A stretch of DNA of 64,000 nucleotides from a virus. The stretch's first letter is position 1, and each line of letters starts with the position of its first letter. Positions 1 through 8,018 of this stretch are shown here, piece by piece. The position numbers were made by a program, and so were the translations under genes. The stretch spans positions 1 through 64,000 of IMG/VR virus record IMGVR_UViG_3300046740_000431. One strand, written 5' to 3'. A model generated the notes under the pieces. It was not told where the DNA came from, did no database searches, and saw only the letters and a list, made by a program, of their open reading frames with translations.

Positions 1-236
1 CGATCGGTGTTGGATCCGCGAGCTCGATCGATCTCGATGCAGCGCCTGTGGATGCTGAGGGCGATCCTCGGCAGCCACTCCTCGCCGGCGAGCACGAGCG
101 GCACCACGCGGTGCGTAGAGAGACGCAGCGAACGGGCGGCACGGTCGATTGCTGCAGTGTCCGACCAGCCGATGAGACGAGCGATGTAGTCGCGCATGCA
201 TCGTTTCTGGCCACGGTTCCATGCTTCGGCGAGCAT
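1..236 (-). CDS. Hypothetical protein, runs off the left edge
   Basis: Reading leftward from an ATG at 236 the frame stays open to position 1, giving at least 78 residues beginning MLAEAWNRGQKRC. An in-frame stop lies two codons upstream of the ATG, so this start is well constrained. The peptide is basic, mixed alpha-helical in character, and its codons show the GC3 bias of the neighbouring genes. It follows the gp10-like head-completion gene with a 67-nt gap, so a head-tail connector or tail role is likely by position only. No family recognised; the C-terminus is outside the window. Confidence 0.55.
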   Translation of the reverse strand, partial: MLAEAWNRGQKRCMRDYIARLIGWSDTAAIDRAARSLRLSTHRVVPLVLAGEEWLPRIALSIHRRCIEIDRARGSNTD

Positions 237-303
237 CGCTCACCAGACGCTCACCAGTGCGCCGTAGGCACCGAGCGCCCAGCTGACGCGCGCCCAAGCA
301 CGG

Positions 304-1026
304 TCAGCGCTTCGCCATCGTCCGACCGATCTCCGCGGCAACCTCGCGCGTCACCATCCCAAGGATCTCGTCCTGCGCCGTCGGTGCCGTCAGGATCTTG
401 CGGCCGATCAGCCCGCGCCTCGCGATGGCCCGGGCGATCGGGAAGTACAGCCGGGCCGCCTGCTCGTCGATGGTGTAGGACTTCCGCACGCCGCGCTGGC
501 GCTTCTGGGGCGGCTTGGGCTTCGGCGGACGTCTCGGTCCGAGCATCGGGTCTTTGCGCGCGAACCTGGCGATGTCGGCAGCCAGGCGCTTCTCATCGGC
601 CTTGGCCCGCTCCTGCTCGGCGCTTCCGCGCGGTCCCGACGATCGCTTCCCGCCTCCACCGCGCTTCGGCTTTGGCTTCACCAAGATCCGCCGTTTGATC
701 CAGGCGATCAGCTCGGCCTTTGGCGGGAACTTACCCGGCCGCCTGCCGCCATCGACGATCGGCGCGTATGGAGCGTCGTTGTCGAGTGCCACGCCGTCCG
801 GTAGCGGGATGACGCGCCAGCGGCGCGCGAAATTGCCGGTGTTGACGGCGCCGCCGGTCCCCACACCGGACGGGTTGGCCGGCGGAGCCTCGCGCGTGCG
901 CTGAACCAGGTAGCCCACCGCGCGCGCGGCCCCGGCGCGCATCCCACGGAGGATCGTCGGCTTGAGCTGGTCGGCGAGCCGGGCGTGGTACGCGGCGAAC
1001 TGCTTGGAATTGAGGACGAGTGGCAT
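304..1026 (-). CDS. HK97 gp10-like head-tail completion protein
   Basis: 240-residue protein. The N-terminal half carries the layout of HK97 gp10/tail-completion proteins: a helical start, a basic RAGAARAVGYLVQRTREA helix, a NTGNFARRW segment, then APYAPIVDGGRRPGKFPP, where an aromatic residue precedes the typical Y-x-x-xV-x-x-G turn (about residues 86-102). A Lys/Pro/Gly-rich linker at about 113-180 is longer than usual, and a second helical block follows. The family joins the neck to the tail tube. It lies downstream of capsid and connector genes, the expected position. Start is ATG 1026; a GGAAGGAG sequence lies about 22 nt upstream, farther than a normal ribosome-binding site. Family assignment rests on pattern and context. 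Confidence 0.65.
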   Translation of the reverse strand: MPLVLNSKQFAAYHARLADQLKPTILRGMRAGAARAVGYLVQRTREAPPANPSGVGTGGAVNTGNFARRWRVIPLPDGVALDNDAPYAPIVDGGRRPGKFPPKAELIAWIKRRILVKPKPKRGGGGKRSSGPRGSAEQERAKADEKRLAADIARFARKDPMLGPRRPPKPKPPQKRQRGVRKSYTIDEQAARLYFPIARAIARRGLIGRKILTAPTAQDEILGMVTREVAAEIGRTMAKR

Positions 1027-1093
1027 GGTTGCGACCCGGCGCCGATCTCCTTCCGCCGATCGGTAGCACGTCGGGTGGCAGGCGCGGCACTCG

Positions 1094-1630
1094 TCAGCGC
1101 AGCACGCCGCCCCGGTCGCGGTCCCACGGTGCCCTGGTCAGCATGATCGACCACATCGCCCGGGTGGTGTCCGCGAACGGCTTCGACGACGCGACGAAGC
1201 GGGCCCGGCTGGTCACCCTCCCTGCGGTGTCCAGCTGGCGGATCTCGAAGAACACCGTCTCCGCCGGCGACACCGGATCCCCGTTGGGCCCGCGGCCGAG
1301 CAGCACGTCCTCGCTGTACGAGAGCGAGACCTCGCTCAGGAGGATCGACCCGCTCTCGCGCAGCTGGTCGGCCTCCAGCACCTCGCTCAGCCCCGTGAGG
1401 TCCCCGACCTTCGGCGTGGGCAGGAGCGGCCACTCCCCGACGATCTCCGACGGCCCGTCGCCTCGAGCTCGCATGCCGGCGTAGCGCACCCTGACCACCG
1501 TCACGGTGTACGGACGCAGCCCGGCCCGGCTGTAGAGGTCGCGGGCGCGGTCCCAGATGCGAGACAGCCGAGCCCCGGCGGCGCCGGCGGCGCACGGCGA
1601 CGTGAACAGGAGGTCGTTTCGGCAGCCCAT
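1094..1630 (-). CDS. Putative head-tail connector / neck protein
   Basis: 178 residues, ATG at 1630. Predicted mixed alpha/beta, with segments such as RPYTVTVVRVRYAG and ETVFFEIRQLDTAGRV that look like beta strands, as in minor neck proteins. It is the second gene downstream of the presumed connector genes and precedes the gp10-like gene, matching the usual order capsid - adaptor - stopper - gp10. No diagnostic motif was seen, so function is inferred from synteny. Confidence 0.5.
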   Translation of the reverse strand: MGCRNDLLFTSPCAAGAAGARLSRIWDRARDLYSRAGLRPYTVTVVRVRYAGMRARGDGPSEIVGEWPLLPTPKVGDLTGLSEVLEADQLRESGSILLSEVSLSYSEDVLLGRGPNGDPVSPAETVFFEIRQLDTAGRVTSRARFVASSKPFADTTRAMWSIMLTRAPWDRDRGGVLR

Positions 1631-1671
1631 GCCGGGGATGATCTGCGGTGCCGCGCGGCAGCGCTACCCGA

Positions 1672-2091
1672 CTACCGGCGGACGGAGATGATTCCGGCGC
1701 GAGATCCCGCCAGCCCACCCTGCGAGAGCACCTTGAACCGCTCCGAGAACGGGTAGGGGGTGATCCCGAGGACGTCGGACAACCGGCACGCCCAGCGCAC
1801 GTATTCGCGCTCCACGTCCGTCGGTTGCTCGAGGTTCGGCTCGAGAGCGTCGACCCGCTTGGCGAACAGCTCCTTGCTGGCCTGGAACAGCGTGCACTCG
1901 AGATCGTCGAGGTGATCGAGGAGCTGCCGAACGCGCTCCTCGGCGCCGGGCTGCACGCGGCGCACCGCCGACTCGAACATGAACTGGACCTGTGTCGCCG
2001 CCGGGATAGCGAACGCGAACGAGCTCGCGATCACCACGTCCATGTAGCCGAGGTGGTAGCGAGCCCGCCCGATGTCCTGGTCCGACAGCAC
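1672..2091 (-). CDS. Putative head-tail adaptor (connector) protein
   Basis: 139-residue, strongly helical protein beginning MLSDQDIGRARYHLGY; start is GTG 2091, one base after the stop of the upstream gene (TGACGTG). Size, helical content (for example VRQLLDHLDDLECTLFQASK) and location two genes after the capsid gene fit the gp6/gp15-type adaptor family, though I saw no decisive motif. It would sit on the portal ring at the head exit. Confidence 0.5.
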   Translation of the reverse strand: MLSDQDIGRARYHLGYMDVVIASSFAFAIPAATQVQFMFESAVRRVQPGAEERVRQLLDHLDDLECTLFQASKELFAKRVDALEPNLEQPTDVEREYVRWACRLSDVLGITPYPFSERFKVLSQGGLAGSRAGIISVRR

Positions 2092-2092
2092 G

Positions 2093-2647
2093 TCAGTCCT
2101 CCGGCTCCGGTTCCTCGATGGGAACGAGCTTGACGCCCTGGTCGACGATCGACTGCAGGATGCGCTCCCCGTAGTTGCGAAGCTGGACGATCTTCCCGTT
2201 GGCCAGCGTCGACATCTGGCCGTTGCCGACGGAAACCGTGCGCGGCCTGTCGCCGGGGCAGACGACGCGCCAGGTGTTGGTCGGCGACGGCTTGAGCCCG
2301 CGGATCTTGGCGGCCTTCGGCAGCGGCTGGGGGACTGGGGTCACGACATCGGCGAGCTTCGGCGCGCCGGCGCCGGACAGCTTGATCCGCGCGTGCTCGA
2401 CCACGAACCGGAGATCGTCCTCGCCGAGAAGCGAGGCGATGCGGATGTCGAGCCGCGCGGCCTCGCCGGACAAGCGATCCCGGTCGTACCTGGCATACGG
2501 CGACGCCGGAGACACCGCCTTGCCGACCACGGCGCGCGCCTCCATGACCATCCGGTCGGCCAGCTCGCGCGCGCTGTTGCTGGCGATGCTCTCGCCCTTG
2601 TCGTCGAGCTTCTGCTGCTCGAGCTCGTCGAGCCTGATCTTGGCCAT
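2093..2647 (-). CDS. Structural protein downstream of the major capsid gene
   Basis: 184 residues from ATG 2647 (MAKIRLDELEQQKLDD). An upstream TTG in frame is possible but less likely. The N-terminal half is helical and charged; the C-terminal half has short strands and an acidic end (EEPEPED). It is the first gene after the capsid gene and its hairpin, so a head protein such as a decoration or neck component is plausible. Family not recognised. Confidence 0.55.
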   Translation of the reverse strand: MAKIRLDELEQQKLDDKGESIASNSARELADRMVMEARAVVGKAVSPASPYARYDRDRLSGEAARLDIRIASLLGEDDLRFVVEHARIKLSGAGAPKLADVVTPVPQPLPKAAKIRGLKPSPTNTWRVVCPGDRPRTVSVGNGQMSTLANGKIVQLRNYGERILQSIVDQGVKLVPIEEPEPED

Positions 2648-2694
2648 GGGCAAGCATCACGGCGTGATGCCCAGGCTGCAAGGTCTCCAGACGC

Positions 2695-2732
2695 AGCGAC
2701 GCCCGGTAGCTTGCCGGCCACCGGGCGTCGCT
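2695..2732 (-). terminator. 13-bp perfect hairpin after the capsid gene
   Basis: Positions 2695-2707 pair perfectly with 2720-2732 around a 12-nt loop. The stem is very GC-rich and lies 22 nt past the capsid stop codon. There is no T-run, so it may be a pause, an attenuator or an mRNA-end stabiliser rather than a complete intrinsic terminator. It could set the capsid:connector expression ratio. Confidence 0.6.
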
Positions 2733-2753
2733 GTCACCGCGCAGGGATGCTGG

Positions 2754-4181
2754 TCACTCGCTGTGGATGATCTCGCACACCCGCTTGAACGCCGCCGCAT
2801 CGCCGGTCGCCCCGTCGGTGCGGACCACGAAGTCCCCCATGAAGCTCCAGGTGTTCGCGACGTTCTGCTGCAGGCGGTCGATCGGCGCGCGCTGGATGAC
2901 GCGGATCCGGTCGACGTCGATCTGGACGCCGTTGTTGACGATCGTGGCGCCCTTGGAGACGCGCCCGGTGATGCCGGCCTCGGTCTCGAGGGCGCTCTGG
3001 TCGGCGAAGTACTCCTTCAGGGCCTCGCCGCCGATCGCGATGGCGCGGTGGACGCGCGCGCCGGTGGACGCGTTGCCGTTCGAGAACAGCTCGCCGGCCA
3101 GCGGGTCCAACGCGGTGAACGTCGCAGACGTCCCGCCCTCGACGTTCTCGGGGACCGGGTTCTCGTTGTTCCGGTAGAACGTGCAGCCGAGCAGCCTGTT
3201 GATCACGAAGTCGCCGTAGCTGATCGCCTCGCTCGGACCGACGCCAGCGGTACCGCGCGTGAGCTGCTGGACCTCGGAGTCGGCGAACAGCTGCGTCTCG
3301 CCGATCGGGTCGAGGTGGAAGTGGTAGGTGCCGTCCGAGCAGTTCGGCACGTTGCTGACGCGCAGGCGAGCGATGGCCGAGCGGATGTCGGCCAGGTGGA
3401 GGATGTCGGTGCCCGGGGTGAGCGCGTCGGTCGCATTGCCGCCGCCGACGATCACGCGGAACGAGCGCGTCGACGCGAACACCGGGTCGCGGTCGGCGAC
3501 GGTGATCGCCGTGTCGATCGTGATGGTGCCGGGTCCGATCTCGTCGCCGGGGACGGCCGGGGTGAACCCGGTGACGTTCACGACGATCGCGCCGCCGACC
3601 GTGCGGACGACGGTGATCGGCAGCGGGTTGTTCGCGGTCACCAGGTCGTAGCGGACCTGCGAGCCGAGGGTCAGATCGGGACGACGAACGCGCGTGAGCC
3701 CGTTGAGGCGCTTCACGGCGAGCGAGGTCACGGTGGTCTGCGCGCCGTCGGCGACCGTCCACCCGGACTCGGCGGCGTTGAACAGCTTGTACCGGTTGAT
3801 CCGGTTCAGCGTCTGGCCGGCGTTGAGGCCGAGCTGCTTCATGTCCTCGGTCAGCTTGTTGACCGCCGCCACGAACGCCGTCGGCAGGTTCGTGTCGATC
3901 GTGTCGGTCCACTGCTGCATCGTCGCGGACCACTGCTCGAGCTTGTAGTCGCTCGGCTGCGGGTCCTGCCCGGGGACGATCGGGATCAGCTTGGGCTTGA
4001 TCAAGCCCTTGCCGGTGAACGTCTTGTTGTCGCCGACGTTGGCGGCCCACTGCTCGGGCATCGACTCCGCCCGGAACAGGTTCTCGGGGTAGAGACCATC
4101 CGAGAAGAAGCGGTCCAGGGCGTTCTCCTGGACCAGGGATCGGTACTGCGAGCTCTGGAGAATGACTGAATAGTCGGCCAT
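2754..4181 (-). CDS. Major capsid protein (N4 gp56-like, HK97 fold)
   Basis: 475 residues, ATG 4181, preceded by a clear AAGGAG ribosome-binding site. The sequence has the features of N4-gp56-type capsid proteins: an N-terminal segment FFSDGLYPENLFRAESMPEQ, a TFTGKG turn, an extended beta-rich centre, and the block CSDGTYHFHLDPIGETQLFA followed by RLLGCTFYRNNENP. No protease gene is adjacent and no obvious delta-domain is seen at the N-terminus; the separate gene just upstream encodes a scaffold-like protein. It would form the icosahedral shell. A strong hairpin follows the gene. Capsid identity is well supported by order (scaffold - capsid - connectors); the exact subfamily is less sure. Confidence 0.82.
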   Translation of the reverse strand: MADYSVILQSSQYRSLVQENALDRFFSDGLYPENLFRAESMPEQWAANVGDNKTFTGKGLIKPKLIPIVPGQDPQPSDYKLEQWSATMQQWTDTIDTNLPTAFVAAVNKLTEDMKQLGLNAGQTLNRINRYKLFNAAESGWTVADGAQTTVTSLAVKRLNGLTRVRRPDLTLGSQVRYDLVTANNPLPITVVRTVGGAIVVNVTGFTPAVPGDEIGPGTITIDTAITVADRDPVFASTRSFRVIVGGGNATDALTPGTDILHLADIRSAIARLRVSNVPNCSDGTYHFHLDPIGETQLFADSEVQQLTRGTAGVGPSEAISYGDFVINRLLGCTFYRNNENPVPENVEGGTSATFTALDPLAGELFSNGNASTGARVHRAIAIGGEALKEYFADQSALETEAGITGRVSKGATIVNNGVQIDVDRIRVIQRAPIDRLQQNVANTWSFMGDFVVRTDGATGDAAAFKRVCEIIHSE

Positions 4182-4256
4182 GGGTGCGCTCCTTGCTTGA
4201 CGACGTTAGGAGCGCACGGATCCAGCGCGCAAGGGCGCGAGAAGTCGCGACCGCCG

Positions 4257-5231
4257 TCAGCGGCGCATGGGCTTGGCGCCCGAGTAGTTGATCCCGCGGG
4301 CCCTCATCTGCTCCTCGAAGTCGCGCGGCGATGCGGCGCGAGCGTCGAAGGCCCCGGCACCGCCGGCCGCCGCGGCCACCTGCGGCGTGGTGGGCTGCGC
4401 CGGTGCGGGGGCGGCCCCGGGGCCGCCGACGGCGCCGGTGTTCGCTGGCACCGGCTGCGTGCCGAAGATGTACGGCCTGGTCGCGCGCTGCTCCTCGGCC
4501 CACGCCTGGACGCTGAACGACGCGAGCTTCTTCTGCCCCTCGGGCGACGTGTCCGCCGACAGCTGCTTCAGGTGGTTGGAGAGCGAGAACCACGCGAAGT
4601 CGAGATCCTTCACGCCGAGCTGAGACAGGTCGACCCGGATGTTCATCTCTTCGCGGGTCGCCGCCAGCTGCTGCTCGAGCTGCGCGGCGCGCGCGGCCTC
4701 GGTGGTGTGCTGCTGCTGCAAGGCGTTGTAGCGCTGGTTCTGCTTCTGCTGATCCGCCTGCATCCGGCGGCGGATGTGGTCGGGGATCGCGCGCTGGTTC
4801 GCGAGCTCCTGCTCGGTCGGCGCCGCCGGCTTGGCCGGGGCCGGTGGCTGCGGCGGAGTGACGGGCGCCTGGAAGGCGGGCGGCGCCACGACCGGCGCTG
4901 CGATCGGAGCCGGAGCTGCCGCGGGGGCGGCGGTCTGTGGCGCTGGGGTGACTACTGGATCGCTCATTTCGTTGATCTCCTGAGGTGGCGCTGGTTGGTC
5001 GATCGCTCGCCCGATCTCCTCGAGCGCCTCGATCATGGGTACGACGCCGGAGAATCCGAGCCGCACGGCGCGTTCCGCGAGTTCCTGCTCTAGCCTCGCC
5101 CGCTCAGCGTTCTTGATCTGCCGGAAGACGTCGCGGGGGACGGCGACGTCGCCGTCGATCATGCGGAGCCCGAGAGAAACCTCGTCGGGCGCGAGCGAGA
5201 ACTCATCGGGTGGCGCTGGTTCTTGCTCCAC
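4257..5231 (-). CDS. Putative capsid scaffold protein
   Basis: 324 residues from GTG 5231. Three zones: an acidic N-terminal part with helices (VFRQIKNAERARLEQELAER), a long Pro/Ala-rich linker at about 90-145, then a Gln-rich coiled coil (MQADQQKQNQRYNALQQQH) with an Ala/Pro-rich tail ending SGAKPMRR. A charged coiled coil of about 30-35 kDa immediately upstream of the capsid gene is what a scaffolding protein looks like. An internal ATG (MSDPVVTP, about residue 89) could give a shorter product covering linker and coiled coil. The start is tentative because a second reading frame upstream also looks coding (see the gene at 5273). Confidence 0.62.
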   Translation of the reverse strand: MEQEPAPPDEFSLAPDEVSLGLRMIDGDVAVPRDVFRQIKNAERARLEQELAERAVRLGFSGVVPMIEALEEIGRAIDQPAPPQEINEMSDPVVTPAPQTAAPAAAPAPIAAPVVAPPAFQAPVTPPQPPAPAKPAAPTEQELANQRAIPDHIRRRMQADQQKQNQRYNALQQQHTTEAARAAQLEQQLAATREEMNIRVDLSQLGVKDLDFAWFSLSNHLKQLSADTSPEGQKKLASFSVQAWAEEQRATRPYIFGTQPVPANTGAVGGPGAAPAPAQPTTPQVAAAAGGAGAFDARAASPRDFEEQMRARGINYSGAKPMRR

Positions 5232-5272
5232 CCGGGCGATGCTCCGCCAGATCTTTTACGGGCACCAGGTCG

Positions 5273-6595
5273 CTAATCGGCAGCGGCTCGGCGAGCTCGC
5301 GGAGATCTTCCGGTGATCTTCGAGATCGCCTTGAGGTTGCTGGAGGTCTCGGCCAGGCCGTCGCGCAGCGTCGACAGAACCTCGTCATGGTCGATCGGGT
5401 TCATCCGATCGCGCCGATCGTGCTCGCTCCCAAGCAGCGAACGCGATGCTTCCACCGCGGCGTCGTGCTCTGCTCGCGCCGAGCGGTCCGAGATCTCGTC
5501 GTCCTCGCCGCGCTCATGGTGGGCGAAGGCCTTGTCGTTGACCAAGCCACCGTCGTCAGGGTCGATGCGCTCGATCTCGCGAACCGCCGCCTCGTGGGCC
5601 TTGCCGAATGCCTTGACCTCGCCACCCACCGACCGGATCGCAGCGGTCTGCGAGGCGTGAAGATCCTCGAGCGCGTCGTGCGCGATCTCGGCCTGGCGCT
5701 TGAACGCCTCGTGGTGTGCATCGACGTCGGCGCGGAACTTCTCGTAGTCGGCGATGTGCTCAGCGTGCTCGCCTTCGCTGTCCTCGGGATCTCGCTCCGG
5801 TCTCTCGTGGTACGAGAATTCGTGCTCGCCCGAGATCTCCGGGATCTTGTGCTCCGGCGGTTCGTGTTCGGCGCGAGGCGGCCGGTCAGCGTGCGGCGTC
5901 CTCATCTCGTGGGCGACGCCGGCCACGGCGTCTGCCGCAGCGTGGCCGGCGTCGATCCCGCTCAGATGATCGACGGCGCCCTGGTGGTCATCGACGCCAG
6001 CGCCGGCCAGCACGTCGTGCATCGCGGAGAGCTTGGCGAGCTCGTCGGACGCCTTCCGCGCGCTCGAGTCGAGCGCCTCGTGCACGCCGTCCAGCTTGGT
6101 GGCTGACCGCTCGGCGGCCTCGTGGAACGCCTTGAGCTTGACGTCGGGCGGCGCGGTGATGTGGCCAGCGGCGAGCGCGCGCTGCTCGTTGGCGATCTCG
6201 TCTCGGACGGTCGCCTCGGCGTGTTTCGCGGCGTGGCCGGCGGCCTCGTCGATCAGGGGCTGCACCTTGGCGTGAGTCTCCGCCGGGATGCGCTGGCCAC
6301 CTGGCCGCTCTTGGCCTCGAGCTCGCCACTGCTGATCCATGCCGTGCTCGAAGGCGTTCACGCCGTGGTCGGCGAGCACCTTCGACTTTGCCTGCAGGGC
6401 GGCGTACTCACGGGCCTCGGAGATCCTGCGCTCGTGGTGTTCGTCGAGCGTCGGTGGCTTGACCTCGGGCGCCCTGGGCTTGACGAGCTTGCCCTCCTTC
6501 GCCTTGGAAAGGATGGCCGCCGCCCGCCCGCCGCCCGCTCCGAACTTGCCGTCGGCCGCGCGCGGGTGAGCGATCTCGTCGAAGTCCCCGCCCAT
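5273..6595 (-). CDS. Coiled-coil virion-associated protein with HPRAADGKFG tag
   Basis: 440 residues, ATG 6595. It opens with MGGDFDEIAHPRAADGKFG, nearly identical to the N-terminus of the ADP-ribosyltransferase at 8015-9157. The rest is His/Ala/Glu-rich and almost entirely helical (for example ISEAREYAALQAKSKVLADH), suggesting an elongated coiled coil. HPRxxxGKF segments are common near the ends of phage minor head proteins, so a virion or pre-head role is inferred. The final 14 codons look unlike the rest: a +1 shift near 5300 would replace them with a frame encoding EDLRELAEPLPISDLVPV and continue about 35 residues. Confidence 0.6.
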   Translation of the reverse strand: MGGDFDEIAHPRAADGKFGAGGGRAAAILSKAKEGKLVKPRAPEVKPPTLDEHHERRISEAREYAALQAKSKVLADHGVNAFEHGMDQQWRARGQERPGGQRIPAETHAKVQPLIDEAAGHAAKHAEATVRDEIANEQRALAAGHITAPPDVKLKAFHEAAERSATKLDGVHEALDSSARKASDELAKLSAMHDVLAGAGVDDHQGAVDHLSGIDAGHAAADAVAGVAHEMRTPHADRPPRAEHEPPEHKIPEISGEHEFSYHERPERDPEDSEGEHAEHIADYEKFRADVDAHHEAFKRQAEIAHDALEDLHASQTAAIRSVGGEVKAFGKAHEAAVREIERIDPDDGGLVNDKAFAHHERGEDDEISDRSARAEHDAAVEASRSLLGSEHDRRDRMNPIDHDEVLSTLRDGLAETSSNLKAISKITGRSPRARRAAAD

Positions 6596-6601
6596 CTCTG
6601 G

Positions 6602-7075
6602 TCAGGCGGGGTAGTTCGCGGCCATCTGCGCCGCCGACAGGGTCAGCGGGTAGTACTCGATCACGAACGCGGTCACCGTCGTGGGGAAGGTGATCGTCTT
6701 GCCGTCGTCGGAGATCAACGCGATCCCGACCACCGTGCTCGCGGTCGGCGACGTCGCGGTCGCCCCGGAGTCCCCGGTGATGTACGTGCCGACGCTGTTG
6801 GCCGTGCCGCTGGCCGTGCAGCGCAGCGTGCGCACGATCTCCGCGGGCAGCCGGTTCGGGTTGGCCGCCCCGGCGGTCTCGCCGGTGCCGTCGATCAGCG
6901 TGAGATCGAAGCTCGCGGCGGCGGTGAGCCCCGTGAAGGTCCGCTTGAGGACGGTGTTCGCGGTCCCGAGCTTGAGCAGCCGCAACACGTCGGCCAGATC
7001 GTTCGGGTTGGCCTCGTCGAGGGCGGCCTTCAGGGTGCGCGGGGTGGTGGACGTGGTGCCGAATGCTGCGGTCAT
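6602..7075 (-). CDS. Virion structural / decoration-like protein
   Basis: 157 residues, ATG 7075. Ser/Thr/Ala/Gly-rich and beta-strand-rich after a short N-terminal helical region (LADVLRLLKLGTANTV). The composition resembles head-decoration or tail-fibre-associated proteins and also that of the 150-residue protein at 38820-39272, with which it shares overall style rather than clear identity. It sits 2 nt from the upstream gene, so it is part of the head operon. Confidence 0.5.
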   Translation of the reverse strand: MTAAFGTTSTTPRTLKAALDEANPNDLADVLRLLKLGTANTVLKRTFTGLTAAASFDLTLIDGTGETAGAANPNRLPAEIVRTLRCTASGTANSVGTYITGDSGATATSPTASTVVGIALISDDGKTITFPTTVTAFVIEYYPLTLSAAQMAANYPA

Positions 7076-7077
7076 GG

Positions 7078-7431
7078 TCAGACTCCTTGGCCAAGGATCA
7101 GGCTCACCGTCGTGGCCTGGCCAGCCACGCGGACGAGGGAGATCGCCGTGATCGGGACCGCCCTGGAAACAACGATGATGGTCTCGCCGTGATGGTCCGA
7201 CGGGGATCCGGCGCCGTAGGTCAACGTCACCGCTACCGATGCGCTGGACTCGAGGAACAGCGCCGTGACACCGGCCAGGCCGTCGAGCTGCACAGAGACT
7301 GGCGAGTCGGTCGACAGCACTACAACACGACGCTCGGGCGCCGGCGAGCAGGCGATCCGCTCGTCGAACGTCCGCGCGATCGTCCCGTCGGGGAGATCGA
7401 CCACGGACCCGGAGATCGCCAGCGCCCCCAT
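7078..7431 (-). CDS. Small structural protein
   Basis: 117 residues, ATG 7431 (MGALAISGSVVDLPDGT). Predicted all-beta: alternating hydrophobic segments such as RRVVVLSTDSPVSVQLDGL and TIIVVSRAVPITAISLV. Tight spacing on both sides (2-3 nt) places it in the head operon. It may be a decoration or fibre-trimer domain; no family recognised. Confidence 0.5.
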   Translation of the reverse strand: MGALAISGSVVDLPDGTIARTFDERIACSPAPERRVVVLSTDSPVSVQLDGLAGVTALFLESSASVAVTLTYGAGSPSDHHGETIIVVSRAVPITAISLVRVAGQATTVSLILGQGV

Positions 7432-7434
7432 GGG

Positions 7435-7863
7435 TCAGGCCGGCGGCATGTCGCCGCTGTCGCCGGGCTCGTTCGCCTCGTCACCGGCGCCGCCGCCGAG
7501 CAGGCTCTCGGTCTGCTCCATGAGCGCCTCGGCCTTGGTCAGCATGTCGGCCGTCTGCGCGATAGCCTTCTCGGCCTTGGGGTCGAGGTCGTCCTCCATC
7601 TCGGCGCGGGACTGAAGATCGGTGGCCATCTGGACGGCGGCCTTGAGCGTCTCGTGGAGCTCGAGGAACGCGGTGTGGATGTCCGGCTCGGTCTCGTCAC
7701 CGGGCGCCCCGCCATCCGGCGTGCCTCCGGGCGGAGCTGCCGGCGAAGGGCCAGCCGGGTTGCTGGCGCCGTTGAGAGACGCGAGGAGGGCGGGGTTCAC
7801 GCCTGGCATGCAGGCATGGTGACGGCGTGTGTCGGCGACCGCAAGGGTCGCCATTCCGGTCAC
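7435..7863 (-). CDS. Helical head-operon protein
   Basis: Up to 142 residues from GTG 7863, which overlaps the previous stop as GTGA; a shorter start at ATG 7809 (MPGVNPALLASL) is also possible. A Pro/Gly-rich N-terminal region is followed by a long amphipathic helix (FLELHETLKAAVQMATDL ... ADMLTKAEALMEQTESLL). Such small helical proteins between minor-head and capsid genes are often internal or scaffold accessory proteins. Function unknown. Confidence 0.5.
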   Translation of the reverse strand: MTGMATLAVADTRRHHACMPGVNPALLASLNGASNPAGPSPAAPPGGTPDGGAPGDETEPDIHTAFLELHETLKAAVQMATDLQSRAEMEDDLDPKAEKAIAQTADMLTKAEALMEQTESLLGGGAGDEANEPGDSGDMPPA

Positions 7864-8018
7864 CGCCGCGGCGGCGGTGGTGATTCCTGCTTGGCCGGCT
7901 TCGGCGGGTCTCCTGGCTTTGGGTCGCCACCGCTCGTGCTCGGCGCGGCGGCAGGCTTGCCCGAGATCAGAATGTCACCGGAACCCCACGCGAAGCGGTC
8001 GTCGTCGTTGTTGGTCAT
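7860..8018 (-). CDS. 52-residue proline-rich small protein
   Basis: ATG 8018 overlaps the stop of the ADP-ribosyltransferase gene as ATGA, and its own stop overlaps the next GTG as GTGA, so it fills the gap between two genes exactly. The peptide starts MTNNDDDRFAWGSGDILIS and ends with a Pro/Lys-rich tail (KQESPPPPRR). It is too short for many gene callers. Function unknown; co-translation with the ADP-ribosyltransferase suggests an accessory role. Confidence 0.5.
   Translation of the reverse strand: MTNNDDDRFAWGSGDILISGKPAAAPSTSGGDPKPGDPPKPAKQESPPPPRR

Noticed and set aside
2175-4169. Long rightward open frame antisense to the capsid gene
   Set aside because: Shadow of the capsid reading frame; no motif or start signal.
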